From contig JBGAPI010000019.1 in assembly GCA_044221335.1 (NCBI GenBank), positions 26,042 to 90,041 on the forward strand: 64,000 bases of DNA, in the 5' to 3' direction. A program made the translations under genes and the position numbers. Positions within the stretch are counted from its first letter, which is position 1. Each line of letters opens with the position of its first letter. Under the pieces are notes generated by a model. It was not told where the DNA came from and made no database searches. It saw only the letters and a program-made list of their open reading frames with translations. This document shows, one piece after another, positions 1-10,083 of the stretch. This DNA is from JBGAPI01 sp044221335 (lineage in GTDB: Bacteria; Pseudomonadota; Gammaproteobacteria; Xanthomonadales; Ahniellaceae).

Positions 1-504
1 CACGTAGAAGCCGATGAACACGAGGCTGATGCCGGCCAGCATCCGCACGAACATCCACGGCTTCGGCCAGCCCGGCTCGATTTCGGACAGCTTCGGAGTC
101 TTTTCCGGAATGCCGAAGGCGACGTGTTCCTCCATCTCCGCCTGCGAGTACTTCTTGAAGCTCGCCGACAGCAGGTCGCGGATGCTGAAGCCCTCCAGGC
201 GCTCCACGCCGGCAAGGTCGGCGACGCGGTCGGCGAAGCCCTGCAGGCCCCAGCCGGGGTCGGCCTGCCCATGGCCCTGCGCCGGCGCGGCACCCGGCGG
301 CGCCATGCCCGGTGCCGGCGACGGCGGCGGCCCGCCGCCGCCCAGCATCGGCCAGGCCTGCGCCAGCGTCAGCCAGTTCGGCAAGCCGTTCTTCCAGATC
401 ATCTTGTCGGCGGTGACCCGGCCTTCGGCGGCGAACTGCAGCATCTGCTGCGCCGTGTACGGACCCAGCGGCTGGCCCTCGTGGGCGATGTACCACTCGC
501 TCAT
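1..504 (-). CDS. GYF_2-domain membrane protein (partial, C-terminus outside window)
   Basis: The reading frame starts at ATG 504 (MSEWYIAHEGQPLGPYTA) and runs off the left edge with 168 codons visible. Residues 1-55 have the pattern of a GYF_2/DUF4339 domain: W-Y, the PLGPYT segment, W-K-G-L-P-N-W. A Pro/Gly/Ala-rich linker follows, then a soluble stretch of about 60 residues, and a hydrophobic segment (MLAGISLVFIGFYV) begins at the very edge. GYF_2 domains are usually fused to membrane domains and are thought to bind partner proteins. The gene diverges from the Rieske gene. The exact function is unknown, and the length cannot be judged because the 3' end is missing. Confidence 0.75.
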   Translation of the reverse strand, partial: MSEWYIAHEGQPLGPYTAQQMLQFAAEGRVTADKMIWKNGLPNWLTLAQAWPMLGGGGPPPSPAPGMAPPGAAPAQGHGQADPGWGLQGFADRVADLAGVERLEGFSIRDLLSASFKKYSQAEMEEHVAFGIPEKTPKLSEIEPGWPKPWMFVRMLAGISLVFIGFYV

Positions 505-639
505 GCACTTCCCCTCGATACCCGATCCCAGGACGCGCCGGTGACCACCCCGGTGGCGCGCGATTCGCAGCTACGATAACCCAAGGCAGGCCGGGTCGAT
601 CATTGCGCCGCCGCATCTTTGACGAAGAACGAGGCGTCG

Positions 640-1707
640 ATGGATCAGTCCCGACTGCAGACCCAGACCCTGGCGCTGGCCAGCGCGCTGCCGGCGCCCT
701 GGTACACCGATCCCGATCAGCAGCGGGTCGACGAGCGCGCGGTGTTCGCGCGCAGCTGGCAGCTCGCCGGCCATGCCTCCGCGGTCTCCGCCAGCGGCGA
801 TCACCTGGTCACCCGGATCGGGCCGCTTCCGGTGATCGTGGTGCGCGGAGCCGACGGCCAGCTCCGGGCCTTCCACAACGTCTGCCGCCACCGTGCGGCG
901 CCGCTCGCCTGGTGCTCCGGCCGCGGCGCACGCGAGCTGCGCTGCCGCTATCACGGCTGGACCTACACGCTGGCCGGCCAGCTGCGCACGGCGCCGGAGA
1001 TGGCCGACGCCGCGCACTTCGACCTGCCCTCGGTGCATTTGCCGCAGATCGAGGTGCAGGTCTGGAACGGCCTGGTATTCGTCGCCGCGAAGCCGCAGCT
1101 GCCGTTCTCCGATCTCGTCGCCGGGATCGACGTGCGCACCGGCGGCATCGACTTCTCGACCTGGGGCCATTCCTTCCGCATCGACTACGAGATCGCCTGC
1201 GACTGGAAGGCCTACGTCGACAACTACCTCGAGGGCTACCACGTCCCCCACATCCACCCGGAACTCAACCGGCTGCTCGACTACCGCAGCTACCGCACCG
1301 AGCTCTCCCCCTGGCACTCGCTGCAGTACTCGCCGCTGGAGAGCGGCGGCGAGCTCTACGGCTCCGGCGCGGCCTACTACTACTTCCTGTACCCGAACAC
1401 GATGCTCAACATCCTGCCGGGGCGGATGCAGACCAATCGCGTCGTGCCGCTCGGGACGGGCCGCTGCCGCGTCGAGTTCGAATTCTTCTACCGCGACGCC
1501 GAGGCCGCGGCGCGTGCCGATGCCGACCGCGCGTTCAGCGACGAGGTCCAGCACGAGGACATCCGCATCTGCGAGGCGGTGCAGGCGGGCCTCGCCTCGG
1601 GGTCCTACGACGCCGGCCGGCTCAACGCGAAGCGCGAGTCCGGGGTGTTCCACTTCCACGAGCTGCTGCGGGCCGACTACCGCGCCGACGCGGGAGTCGT
1701 CGCATGA
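640..1707 (+). CDS. Rieske [2Fe-2S] aromatic-ring-hydroxylating-type oxygenase, alpha subunit
   Basis: A 355-residue protein with an N-terminal Rieske domain: C82-x-H84 (CRHRAAPL) and C102-x2-H105 (CRYHGW) bind the 2Fe-2S cluster. The C-terminal catalytic domain carries the mononuclear iron motif DNYLEGYHVPHIHPEL, with His201 and His206 and a probable third ligand Asp307. The layout matches the ring-hydroxylating oxygenase alpha family, and the short DNYL motif recalls the choline/carnitine/betaine monooxygenase branch, so the substrate may be a quaternary amine rather than an aromatic ring. An upstream TTG at 619 is possible, but ATG 640 has a GAGG Shine-Dalgarno at 631-634. No reductase or ferredoxin gene is adjacent. 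The stop overlaps the start of the APC permease (ATGA), so the two are probably translated together. Confidence 0.9.
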   Translation: MDQSRLQTQTLALASALPAPWYTDPDQQRVDERAVFARSWQLAGHASAVSASGDHLVTRIGPLPVIVVRGADGQLRAFHNVCRHRAAPLAWCSGRGARELRCRYHGWTYTLAGQLRTAPEMADAAHFDLPSVHLPQIEVQVWNGLVFVAAKPQLPFSDLVAGIDVRTGGIDFSTWGHSFRIDYEIACDWKAYVDNYLEGYHVPHIHPELNRLLDYRSYRTELSPWHSLQYSPLESGGELYGSGAAYYYFLYPNTMLNILPGRMQTNRVVPLGTGRCRVEFEFFYRDAEAAARADADRAFSDEVQHEDIRICEAVQAGLASGSYDAGRLNAKRESGVFHFHELLRADYRADAGVVA

Positions 1708-3032
1708 GCGCGGCCGGTGCGGCCGCGGAGGCGCCGAAACCGTTCGGACTCGGCGTCGCGATGGCGCTGGTGGTCGGCAACGTCGTCGGCTCCGGCGTGT
1801 TCATGCTGCCGGCGACCCTGGCGCCCTTCGGCCGCGGCGCCCTGGTCGGCTGGGCGATCAGCCTGGCCGGCGCGGCGGCACTCGCCATCGTGTTCGCCGA
1901 ACTGGCGCGACGGCGTCCCGACAACGGCGGGCCCTACGCGATGGCGCGTGCGGCCTTCGGCGACTCCGCCGGTTTCGTCACCGCATGGTCCTACTGGATC
2001 TGCATCTGGACCGGCAACGCGGCGATCGCGGTCACCTGCGCGGGAGCCCTCGGCGTGCTGGCACCGGTGCTGACCACGACGCCGCTGGCGACCGTGGCGA
2101 CCGCGGTGGCGGTCGTCTGGGTGGCCGTGGCGCTGAACCTGCTCGACCTGCGCAGCGCGGGGCGCGTACAGGGCGTGATCACGGCCGCCAAGCTGCTGCC
2201 CTTCGTCGGCCTGCTGGCGCTGATCCTGATGCGTCCGGCGGCGACGTCGCAGGCCGTCGCCGCGCCGGTCGCGCTCGACGGCTGGTGGGCGCTCGCGCTG
2301 ACCACGACCCCGCTGACGCTGTGGGCCTTCCTCGGCTTCGAGTCGGCGACAGTGCCGGCCGGCGAGGTCGCCGATGCCGAGCGCAACGTTCCGCTGGCGA
2401 CCTACCTGGGACTCGCGCTCGGGGCGCTGATCACCGTCGTCGCATGCCAGTCCGTGATCGAGCGGGTGTCGCCCGAGACGCTGGCGAAGTCGGGAGCGCC
2501 GTTCGCCGACGCGGTCACCGGCGTATTCGGTCCGACCGCGGCGGCGGTCGTCGCGGCCGCGACCGGGCTCGCCGCGTTCGGGACACTGAACGGCTGGACC
2601 CTGCTTTCCGGCCAGTTCCTGAAGACGATCGCCGCCGAAGGTCAGCTGCCGCCGCTGTTCGGCCGCATGGATGCGCGCGGCGTGCCGGTCCTCGGCATCG
2701 TGCTGTCCGCCGTGCTGGCGAGCGCGGTCGTCGCCACCGCCGGCGATGCCGGCGGCAGTCTCGGCAGCCTGTTCCAGGCCTCGATCCTGCTCGCCACCGC
2801 GGCCAACGTGCTCCCCTATCTCGTCGTCGCGGCGGGCGCGGTCGTGCTGTGGTGGCGCGGTCGCAACGACGACCGTCCGCTGACCTGGCTGCTGCTGCCG
2901 GCAGGGCTGCTGGGCGCGCTGTTCTCGATCTGGGCGCTGGTCGGCAGTGGCACCACGGTGCTGGCGATCACCGCGGGCCTGGTGATCGTAGGCCTTCCCT
3001 TGCAGTGGCTGGCAACGGCCCGGAAGCGTTGA
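1704..3032 (+). CDS. APC-family amino acid/polyamine permease
   Basis: A 442-residue, almost entirely hydrophobic protein with about 12 membrane segments. The unwound TM1 motif GSGVFMLPATL lies near residues 30-40, and the TM6 segment WAFLGFESATVPAGEV near 208-223. Both are diagnostic of the APC superfamily (AdiC/PotE-like), which moves amino acids or polyamines by proton symport or exchange. Translation starts inside the stop of the oxygenase gene, so it may import the oxygenase's substrate; that link is inferred from position only. Some annotations would call it an arginine:agmatine antiporter-like protein, but the substrate cannot be read from the sequence. Confidence 0.9.
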   Translation: MSAAGAAAEAPKPFGLGVAMALVVGNVVGSGVFMLPATLAPFGRGALVGWAISLAGAAALAIVFAELARRRPDNGGPYAMARAAFGDSAGFVTAWSYWICIWTGNAAIAVTCAGALGVLAPVLTTTPLATVATAVAVVWVAVALNLLDLRSAGRVQGVITAAKLLPFVGLLALILMRPAATSQAVAAPVALDGWWALALTTTPLTLWAFLGFESATVPAGEVADAERNVPLATYLGLALGALITVVACQSVIERVSPETLAKSGAPFADAVTGVFGPTAAAVVAAATGLAAFGTLNGWTLLSGQFLKTIAAEGQLPPLFGRMDARGVPVLGIVLSAVLASAVVATAGDAGGSLGSLFQASILLATAANVLPYLVVAAGAVVLWWRGRNDDRPLTWLLLPAGLLGALFSIWALVGSGTTVLAITAGLVIVGLPLQWLATARKR

Positions 3033-3170
3033 GGCCTCGACCTCCGGCATGCCTTCCTTCGTCGATCCCATGAAGGTCCTCCAGCACTCCGTGTCGCCTG
3101 CCCGGCCCATCGATCGGACCGCCGACCGTTCGAGCGGTCCGCCGCGGCCCGGCCAAGCTGTCCGTTTCGC

Positions 3171-4286
3171 GTGAGCGTCGTCGCCGTCCTCGGCGCGACC
3201 GGCGTGTTCGGCCGACGCGTGGCGGAGCGCCTGCTGCGCATTCCGGGCATTCGCGTGGCGCTCGTCTCCCGCTCCGCGAATTCACTGCGCGCGCTGGCGG
3301 CCCAGCTCGACGCGATGGACCGGATCAGCACACACGCCCTCGACCTCGACTCCGACGAAGCGGAAGCCCTGCTTTCCACCACGATCGCGCCGGCGATCGT
3401 GGTGGACACGGTCGGTCCGTTCCAGCGCCGCGACTGGCGCTGGCAGTACTGGGCGATCGCGCGCGGCGTGCACTGGATCGACCTCGCCGACACGCCCGAC
3501 TACGTTGCCGGAGTGGGCGAACTCGACGACGCGGCGCGCGCCGCTGGCGTGCTGGTCTGTTCCGGTGCGAGCAGCGTGCCGGGGCTGTCGAGTGCCGTCA
3601 TCGCGCAGCACCTGGTCCGTTTCGAGTCCCTCGCGGAGGTCGAGATCGGCATCGCCCCCGGCAACCGCACCGAACGCGGCCTCGCGACGATCCGCTCGAT
3701 CCTGTCCACGGTCGGCAAGCCCATCCCGGGTTTCGTCGACGGCCGGCCGCAGGACGTGATCGGCTGGAGTGGTCTCACCCGCCACCGCTATCCCGACCCG
3801 GTCGGCCCGCGCTGGCTCGCGCGCTGTGCGGTGCCGGATCCGCTGGTGCTGCCGACCGCCTTTCCGACGGTGCAGCGATTCGATTTCCGCGCCGGCATGG
3901 AGTTGAAGCGGATGCACTGGGGGCTGTGGCTCGCTCACTTCGCCGTGCGCCTCGGCTGGCCGCGCAGCATGGCGCCCTACGCCGAACGTCTGAAGGCGAT
4001 CAGCGAGTGGTGGCTTGCCGCCGGCAGCGATGTCGGCGCGATGCACGTGCGGATGAGTGGCTGCGGTGTGGATGGCGCGCCCCTGGTGGTCGAGTGGACG
4101 CTCACCGCCGAGCGAGGCCATGGGCCGTACGTGCCGGCGGCATGTTCGGTGGCGATCGTGCGGGGCTTGGTCGACGGGACGCTGCAGTGGCGCGGGGCAA
4201 CGGCATGTGTCGACGTCGTTGGTGCCGAGGCGATTCTCACGGAGCTCGAGGGGCTCGCGATCAGAACCGACTCGCAGGAATCCTAG
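3171..4286 (+). CDS. Saccharopine-dehydrogenase-like NAD(P)-binding protein
   Basis: A 371-residue protein that begins with a Rossmann nucleotide-binding motif (VVAVLGATGVFGRRVAERLL, residues about 3-22) and continues with a DTVGPFQ segment and CSGASSVPGLSSAV, typical of the saccharopine dehydrogenase / trans-acting enoyl reductase group. It starts at GTG 3171, since no ATG lies near the Rossmann motif. It is separated from the permease by 138 bp, so it is probably its own unit. The family includes oxidoreductases of lysine metabolism and many uncharacterised reductases; the substrate here is unknown. The stop TAG lies four bases before a dispersed palindromic repeat. Confidence 0.8.
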   Translation: MSVVAVLGATGVFGRRVAERLLRIPGIRVALVSRSANSLRALAAQLDAMDRISTHALDLDSDEAEALLSTTIAPAIVVDTVGPFQRRDWRWQYWAIARGVHWIDLADTPDYVAGVGELDDAARAAGVLVCSGASSVPGLSSAVIAQHLVRFESLAEVEIGIAPGNRTERGLATIRSILSTVGKPIPGFVDGRPQDVIGWSGLTRHRYPDPVGPRWLARCAVPDPLVLPTAFPTVQRFDFRAGMELKRMHWGLWLAHFAVRLGWPRSMAPYAERLKAISEWWLAAGSDVGAMHVRMSGCGVDGAPLVVEWTLTAERGHGPYVPAACSVAIVRGLVDGTLQWRGATACVDVVGAEAILTELEGLAIRTDSQES

Positions 4287-4290
4287 GCGG

Positions 4291-4420
4291 TTGTGGGAGG
4301 CGCTTCAGTCCCGATGGCGAGGCAGCGTGACACGGCGAGACGCAGGTTGTATCGGGTACCGACAGTCTTGCGCCTTTTCCGACGACTCGCCCTCCGAGGC
4401 TGAAGCCCCTCCTGCAAAAG
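4291..4420. repeat. Inverted pair of GGAGGGGCTTCAGCC-type palindromic repeats
   Basis: One repeat copy reads rightward (4291-4316, TTGTGGGAGGCGCTTCAGTC...) and another leftward (4392-4420, reverse complement beginning CTTTTGCAGGAGGGGCTTCAG). They form a REP-like doublet about 130 bp long between the convergent genes ending at 4286 and 4494. The same family recurs at 46966-46993 and in the large palindrome at 52642-52771. No ORF is credible here. Confidence 0.7.
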
Positions 4421-4493
4421 GAATCATCCTTTCCCTCCCGTGGCGTGCGTAGCTCGCCAATTGCAGGATCCGCACGGCGGATCGTCGGTCCCC

Positions 4494-5729
4494 TCAAGCA
4501 TCACTCCGCAGCGCCGCAATCGGGTCGAGTTCGGCCGCCTGCCGCGCCGGAAACACCCCGAACGCGAGACCGACGCCGACGCACAGCGCGACCGCGAGGG
4601 TCAGCAGCAGCGGCGACCACGCGACCGACCATCCCGCCAGCGCGGCGATGCTGTAGGCCGCCACCGCGCCCAGCAGCACGCCGAGCAGCGCGCCGGACAG
4701 AGCGATCACCAGCGCCTCGGCGAGGAACTGCTCGACCACGTCGCGGCGGCGGGCCCCGAGGGCACGCTTGAGGCCGATCTCGCGGCGCCGCTCCAGCACG
4801 TTGGCGAGCATGATGTTCATGATGCCGATGCCGCCGACCAGCAGCGACACCGCGGCGATCGAGCTCATCACCACGGTGAAGATCCGCTGGGTCTGCTGGT
4901 GCTGGCGGTACAGGCCCATCGGCACGATCAGGTTGGTGTCGTCGGCGCCGGCATGGCGCTGCGCGACCAGCGCCTGCAGCACCTTCGCCGCGCTGTCCGG
5001 CGCGACCGAGCCGTCGAGCTTCAGGCTGATGCCGTCGACCTCGTCCTCGATCAGGCTGAACTTGAAGCGCGCACGGCCGGTCTCCCAGGGCACGAACAGG
5101 CGCTCGTCGTCGAGGCCGAGCTTCACGCCCTCGAACTCGGACTTGCCGAGCGCGCGGTCGGCGAGCACGCCGACGACCTCGAGCCACACGTGGTTGAGCT
5201 TGATCCGCGCGCCGATCGGATCGGCATCGCCGAAGAGATCATGGGCGAGACGCTGGCCGAGGACCGCGACCGGCGCCAGCGTCGCGCCGTCGTCGCCCGA
5301 CAGCCAGCGGCCGCGCGCGACGTGGACCCCGGCATGGTCCGCATAGCTCGGCGACACGGCGTAGGCCTGGCCGGCGATCACCCTGCCGTTGGCGGCGAGC
5401 TGGTCGACCTTGATCTCCTTCTTCATCGCGACCGAACTCGCACCCGGCACCACCGCGAGCGCCGCCGCGGCATCCGCCGCGGACAAGCCCAGCGACCGCG
5501 TCCTCAGCTCCTTCAGCCGTTCCGGATCGAAGTCCTTCGCTTCCAGCAGCAGGTTCTGCAGGCCGAGTTCCTCGACCAGCCTCAGCGCCTCGCGCTTGCT
5601 GCCCTCGCCCACCGCGAGCATCGCGACGATCGCGGCGACGCCGAAGATCATCCCGAGCAGGGTGAGTCCGGTGCGCAGCTTGCGCCGGGCCAGCTCGGTC
5701 GCCGCTTCCTTCAGGAGTGCCGTGTTCAT
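4494..5729 (-). CDS. MacB/FtsX-type ABC transporter permease
   Basis: A 411-residue permease with the MacB topology: one N-terminal membrane helix (LTLLGMIFGVAAIVAMLAVG) preceded by the ELARRKLRTGLT entry segment, a large periplasmic domain (about residues 45-275), and three C-terminal helices. These include SLLVGGIGIMNIMLANVLER followed by RRREIGLKRALGARRRDV, the FtsX-domain signature. It ends with PIAALRSDA, the usual family tail. It is the last gene of a four-gene operon and starts inside the stop of the upstream adaptor (ATGA at 5726-5729). It should pair with the ATPase at 8910-9578 for tripartite efflux or lipoprotein/peptide export. Confidence 0.93.
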   Translation of the reverse strand: MNTALLKEAATELARRKLRTGLTLLGMIFGVAAIVAMLAVGEGSKREALRLVEELGLQNLLLEAKDFDPERLKELRTRSLGLSAADAAAALAVVPGASSVAMKKEIKVDQLAANGRVIAGQAYAVSPSYADHAGVHVARGRWLSGDDGATLAPVAVLGQRLAHDLFGDADPIGARIKLNHVWLEVVGVLADRALGKSEFEGVKLGLDDERLFVPWETGRARFKFSLIEDEVDGISLKLDGSVAPDSAAKVLQALVAQRHAGADDTNLIVPMGLYRQHQQTQRIFTVVMSSIAAVSLLVGGIGIMNIMLANVLERRREIGLKRALGARRRDVVEQFLAEALVIALSGALLGVLLGAVAAYSIAALAGWSVAWSPLLLTLAVALCVGVGLAFGVFPARQAAELDPIAALRSDA

Positions 5730-6934
5730 CCGCGCTGATCCTTCGCTTCCGGCAGCAGCAGCACGCGCGCGCCGGGCGCGAGTCCGGAGCTGATCTCGCT
5801 GCGGACCGCGCCGCGCGCGCCGAGCACCACCGGGCGCCGCACCGGACGTCCGCCGTCCAGCACCTGCACCGACCAGGCATCGCCGTCCTGGCGCAGGGCG
5901 AGGTTCGGCACCGTGCTCGCCTGCGGGCGTTCGACCAGGATGACCTTGCCGGACACCGCCTGCCCCGGGCGCAGGCCGAGGCGCTTCGCCTCGTCGGCCG
6001 CGATGGCCGCGTCGAAGTCGCTGTACTTGACCGGCGAGTCGCGCGACTTGGTGGTCGCGCTGCTGCCGACCTTGGTCACCTTGAGATCCAGCTCGACGCC
6101 GGTGCCGGCGAGGCGCACACGCACCGGCAGACCGACAGCGAGGCCGAAGGCGCTGCCCTCGGGGACGCTGAAGTGGGCGACCAGCTGCTCCAGGTCCGGC
6201 AGGCTGCCGAATTCCTGGCCGGCCCACAGCGCGCTGCCGACCTGCGGCTTGGTGCCGTCCCACTTCGCGGAGAGCAGGAACACGCCGTCGTGCGGCGCGG
6301 TCAGCTCGAGCGCCGCGAGGCTCTTGCGCTTCTGCGCGGCCGTCAGCGCCACGGTCTCCCTCTGCGAGCCGACCACCGCGCGATCGGCACCGGCACGCGC
6401 ATCGACCTGGCCGGACTTCCAGCCGAGATAGGTCTTCTTGCTGCCAAGGAAGGCAGCATCCTGCAGTGCGTCGAGGATGTCGTTGCGGGCGAAGTAGCTG
6501 AGATCGACCTTCGCGTAGCGGTTCGACAGCGAGAGGTCGGAGTCGACCTTGGCGCTGTCGGTGGCCAGTTCCGCCCGGCTCACCGCAGATGCCGCGACGA
6601 TGCCGGCCTCGCCCAGCGACTTGCGCAGCAGCTCCGTCTCCGCCTGCGACAGCTCCATCCGCGCCTTCGGCGCATCGAACGTCGCGATCACCTGGCCCTT
6701 GGCCACTACGCTGCCGTCCGCGACCATGTCGACCAGCGCGCGGTTCTCCCAGCCGCTGCCGGGCACGGTCAGCGGGGTATTGGCGGCCGCACGCACGTCG
6801 CCGTCAGCGACCAGCACTTCCCGCCAGGGCCGCGCCGCGAAGGTCTCGACCGGCGCCGCGTCGCCGCTGTCGGTCCCGGAGCAGGCCGACAGCAGGGTTG
6901 TCAGCAGTGCGGACAGCACGATGCGGCCGTTCAT
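5726..6934 (-). CDS. HlyD-family periplasmic adaptor lipoprotein
   Basis: A 402-residue protein with a lipoprotein signal peptide (lipobox LSAC, Cys18). It has the alternating beta-barrel/lipoyl/helical-hairpin pattern of membrane fusion proteins: VVAKGQVIATFD (lipoyl half), a helical stretch with ELSQAETELLRKSL, LTAPHDGVFLL (second lipoyl half), and beta-barrel sequence with RPGQAVSGKV near residues 320-335. Adaptors of this family bridge an inner-membrane pump to an outer-membrane channel. It overlaps both neighbours by four bases (ATGA), which implies tight translational coupling and fixed stoichiometry. No outer-membrane TolC-type gene lies nearby. Confidence 0.88.
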   Translation of the reverse strand: MNGRIVLSALLTTLLSACSGTDSGDAAPVETFAARPWREVLVADGDVRAAANTPLTVPGSGWENRALVDMVADGSVVAKGQVIATFDAPKARMELSQAETELLRKSLGEAGIVAASAVSRAELATDSAKVDSDLSLSNRYAKVDLSYFARNDILDALQDAAFLGSKKTYLGWKSGQVDARAGADRAVVGSQRETVALTAAQKRKSLAALELTAPHDGVFLLSAKWDGTKPQVGSALWAGQEFGSLPDLEQLVAHFSVPEGSAFGLAVGLPVRVRLAGTGVELDLKVTKVGSSATTKSRDSPVKYSDFDAAIAADEAKRLGLRPGQAVSGKVILVERPQASTVPNLALRQDGDAWSVQVLDGGRPVRRPVVLGARGAVRSEISSGLAPGARVLLLPEAKDQRG

Positions 6935-8909
6935 GACTTCTCCTTCGCCGCTGCCGCGACCGCGACGGCGACCTGTACCGCGGCCCCCGGCTTCAGTCCC
7001 TGCGGTGCGGCGTCGAAGCTGAGCTCGACGTCGCGCACGACCACCGGCTGGGTCTTCGACTTGCTGTGATAGGCGCGACCGAGCGCGCTCACGTGCGCGG
7101 CCAGCGCCTGGCTGCTGCCCTGCACCTTCACGGTCGCCGCCTGGCCGAGCGCGATCGCCTTCGACTGCGCCTCCGGCACCTTCGCGTTGACGACGATCTG
7201 CGCGGGATCGGCAAGGTTCGCGACCGACAGCCCCATCCACACCTGGCTCCCGCTGGCGAACTTCTCCCCATTGAACTGGCTGCGGTAGAGCAGCAGGCCG
7301 TCGCGCGGGGCGACCACCGACATCGCCGCCTGGCCGCGCTCGAGTTCGGCGATGTTGCCCGTCAACTGGCGGATCTCGGCCTCGAGGGCAGCGCGCTCCG
7401 CGCGGCGGGCGCGCGCCTGGCTGTCGCGCTGGCGCTCCGCCAGCGTGGCCAGGCGCTGGTTCATCACCCGGTCGACGACGTTCTTGTCGTAGTCGATCCG
7501 GCGGATCAGCTCCTTCGGCTGCGCCGCCTTCAGCGCCGCACGCTCGGCCTTGCTCGCCGCCTCCTGCACCGCGAGTTCGGCCGCGCGCTCGCCCTCGGCA
7601 TGGTCCAGCGTCATCTTCTCGCGAGCCCGGAGCTTCTCCTTCAGCGTGCTCCGTTTCGATTCCAGCCGGGTCGCGACGTCGTTGTTCTCGAACTGCGCGA
7701 GCAGCGTGCCCTGCTTGACCAGCGTGCCCTCCGGCACCAGGTTGGCCAGGGTGTACTGCCAGACCTCCTCGATCGCCGGCGGCGACACCGGCGAATTGAC
7801 CCGCGAGGCGAGCTCGCCTTCCAGCGTGAGCTCGGCCGGGGTCGCCGCGGGTCGCGCCGCGGCGGTCCGCTCCGCGGCCGGCTCGACCCGCACGCTCATC
7901 CCCGCCGCCAGTTCCAGCGGCGCCGTGTCCAGCAACTCGATCTCGACCTTGAAGTAGCGGCCGCTCCCCCAGATCGCGCGGGCCTCCGGCGCGCTGCTGA
8001 TCCGGCGGATGCGGCCACCGACCCGACTGTCGCGGTCGACGTCGAAGGCGAGCGCCACCTCCTGGCCCTCGTCGAGGAACGGCCGGTCGGCCTCCAGCGC
8101 CCAGGCGCGCACCTCGACGCCGTCACCGCCGATCACGGTGCCGACGCTGTTACCCGGAAAAGCGCTCGAGCCCTCCTCATAGCGCTCGCCGCGCCACTCG
8201 CTGTAGCCGTGCACGACCACGCCGTCGCGCAGCGCATGCACCTCGGCTTCCTTCTGCCGGACCTTGGCGTAGGCGAGGTTGAAGCCGATCTTCTTCGACT
8301 CCAGCGCCGCGTCCTCGCGGCGCCGCGCGACCGCCGCGTTCGCGGCGTCGAGCGCCTGCTGCTTGACTTCGCGGTCGCGGGCCGCCCGCTCGAGCTCGCC
8401 GTGGTAGCGGTCGTAGTCGAGCGCCGACACCTGGCCCTTCGGCAGGGCGGCGTCGACCTTGGCCTTGGCCAGCGCGGCATCCGCCGTCGCCAGCGCCTTT
8501 TCCGCCTCGATGGCCTTCACCTCGAGGTCGGCGACCTCGCGCTCGGCCTTGGCGATGGCGGTGTCGAGGTCGGTGGTCAGCTGCAGGACGCTGCCGCCGC
8601 CCTGCACTTCGATCCGCATGACGAGATCGCCCTGCTTCACGACCGTGCCGTCGGCGACGAAGTTGCGCAGCACCACCGGCGAGGAGTCCGACGGCGGCAC
8701 GATGATCGGCTGCGAGCCCGGCGCGATGACTTCGCCGGTGAGGATCACCGGGCGCTGCGCCGCCGGTGCCCCGGCGGCGCCGGGCGTCGACACGTTCGCC
8801 GCGACGGCCGCCACCGGGAGGGTCGTCCCCGGAGCGCGCGCGCAAGCGGCGAGACCGCAGATCAGCAGGATCCTGCCGAACCCATCGAGTACCGCGGCGG
8901 GCCCGCGCG

Positions 8910-8913
<4 letters not shown>
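6931..8913 (-). CDS. Double HlyD-type adaptor lipoprotein (two adaptor modules in one chain)
   Basis: A 660-residue lipoprotein (lipobox LAAC, Cys24), far longer than a normal 350-400 residue adaptor. Module 1, about residues 50-365, has VVKQGDLVMRIEVQGGG, a coiled-coil stretch rich in Ala/Glu/Lys, VHALRDGVVVHG and LELAAGMSVRVEP. Module 2, about 378-650, repeats the plan: TLVKQGTLLAQFENND, a second long coiled coil, MSVVAPRDGLLLY and LKPGAAVQVAVAV. So it appears to be two adaptors in tandem. It is the second gene of the efflux operon, with ATGA overlaps at both ends. Domain boundaries are read by eye; a structure prediction would settle whether both modules are complete. Confidence 0.87.
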
Positions 8914-9578
<665 letters not shown>

Positions 9579-9708
9579 CGGGACTCACGCAGATCGGTAA
9601 GGCGTCCATCGACCGGACGCAGGCGGAAAAGTTCTGGAAGCACGATCCCTCGACGAATCCACGCCGGACCGATCACGCGATGCATCACGATGGGATGCGG
9701 ACCGACGC

Positions 9709-9912
9709 TCAAAAGTCGCGGTAGTACCAGGGCAGCGCCATCAGCACGGCGCCGACCAGCAGCGTCCAGGCCAGCCCGTCGATGAAGTACGGAAAGACCA
9801 TCAGGCCGAGGCCGCACAACAGCGGCATCCCGCGGCGCTGCTGCCGCGCGTAGAGGCAATACCCGCCGCCGACGGCTCCGAAAAAGAAGCAGAGCAGCAG
9901 CTCCGCACCCAC
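9709..9912 (-). CDS. Small two- or three-helix membrane protein
   Basis: A 67-residue hydrophobic protein starting at GTG 9912. Three hydrophobic stretches are visible: LLLCFFFGAVGGGYCLY, MPLLCGLGLMVFPYFI and LAWTLLVGAVLMALPWYY, with a basic RQQRRG loop between the first two. The amino-acid composition looks like a real membrane protein, and small proteins of this kind occur in xanthomonads, but no function can be assigned. No clear Shine-Dalgarno precedes the GTG. It lies between the transporter operon and the 53-residue Cys protein, all on the minus strand. Confidence 0.55.
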   Translation of the reverse strand: MGAELLLCFFFGAVGGGYCLYARQQRRGMPLLCGLGLMVFPYFIDGLAWTLLVGAVLMALPWYYRDF

Positions 9913-9921
9913 GCCGGGGCG

Positions 9922-10083
9922 CTATTTCTTCGGTTTCTTCTTGCCGGCAGCGGACTTCGCGGCGGCCGGCTCGGCCTTCGCCGGTTCGGCGACCTGGTCG
10001 CCGATGATCCCCTTGGCCGGGCAGATCGAGAAGATCGGGCACTTCTTGCAGCCGACGGCCAGGGCGACGGGACAGAGTGTCAT
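9922..10083 (-). CDS. Tiny cysteine-containing protein (53 aa)
   Basis: A 53-residue ORF starting at ATG 10083 with four cysteines in the first 25 residues (MTLCPVALAVGCKKCPIFSI, then CPAKG). The spacing C-x7-C-x2-C-x5-C could hold a zinc ion or iron-sulfur cluster. An Ala/Lys/Pro-rich, strongly basic tail ending GKKKPKK follows. It is divergent from the molybdopterin oxidoreductase, 76 bp from its start. A metal-binding accessory role is only a guess. I recognise the Cys-rich N-terminus as a recurring small proteobacterial protein, but know no function for it. Confidence 0.55.
   Translation of the reverse strand: MTLCPVALAVGCKKCPIFSICPAKGIIGDQVAEPAKAEPAAAKSAAGKKKPKK

Noticed and set aside
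603..3032. Single 809-codon plus-strand frame spanning the Rieske gene and the permease
   Set aside because: Its first part is an Arg/Ala/Pro-rich shadow of the Rieske gene in another frame. Only the part from 1704 is a real protein.
4440..5738. 432-codon plus-strand frame opposite the MacB-like permease
   Set aside because: An antisense frame kept open by high G+C, with Arg/Gln/Asp-rich low-complexity translation and no domain. The minus strand encodes a clear permease.
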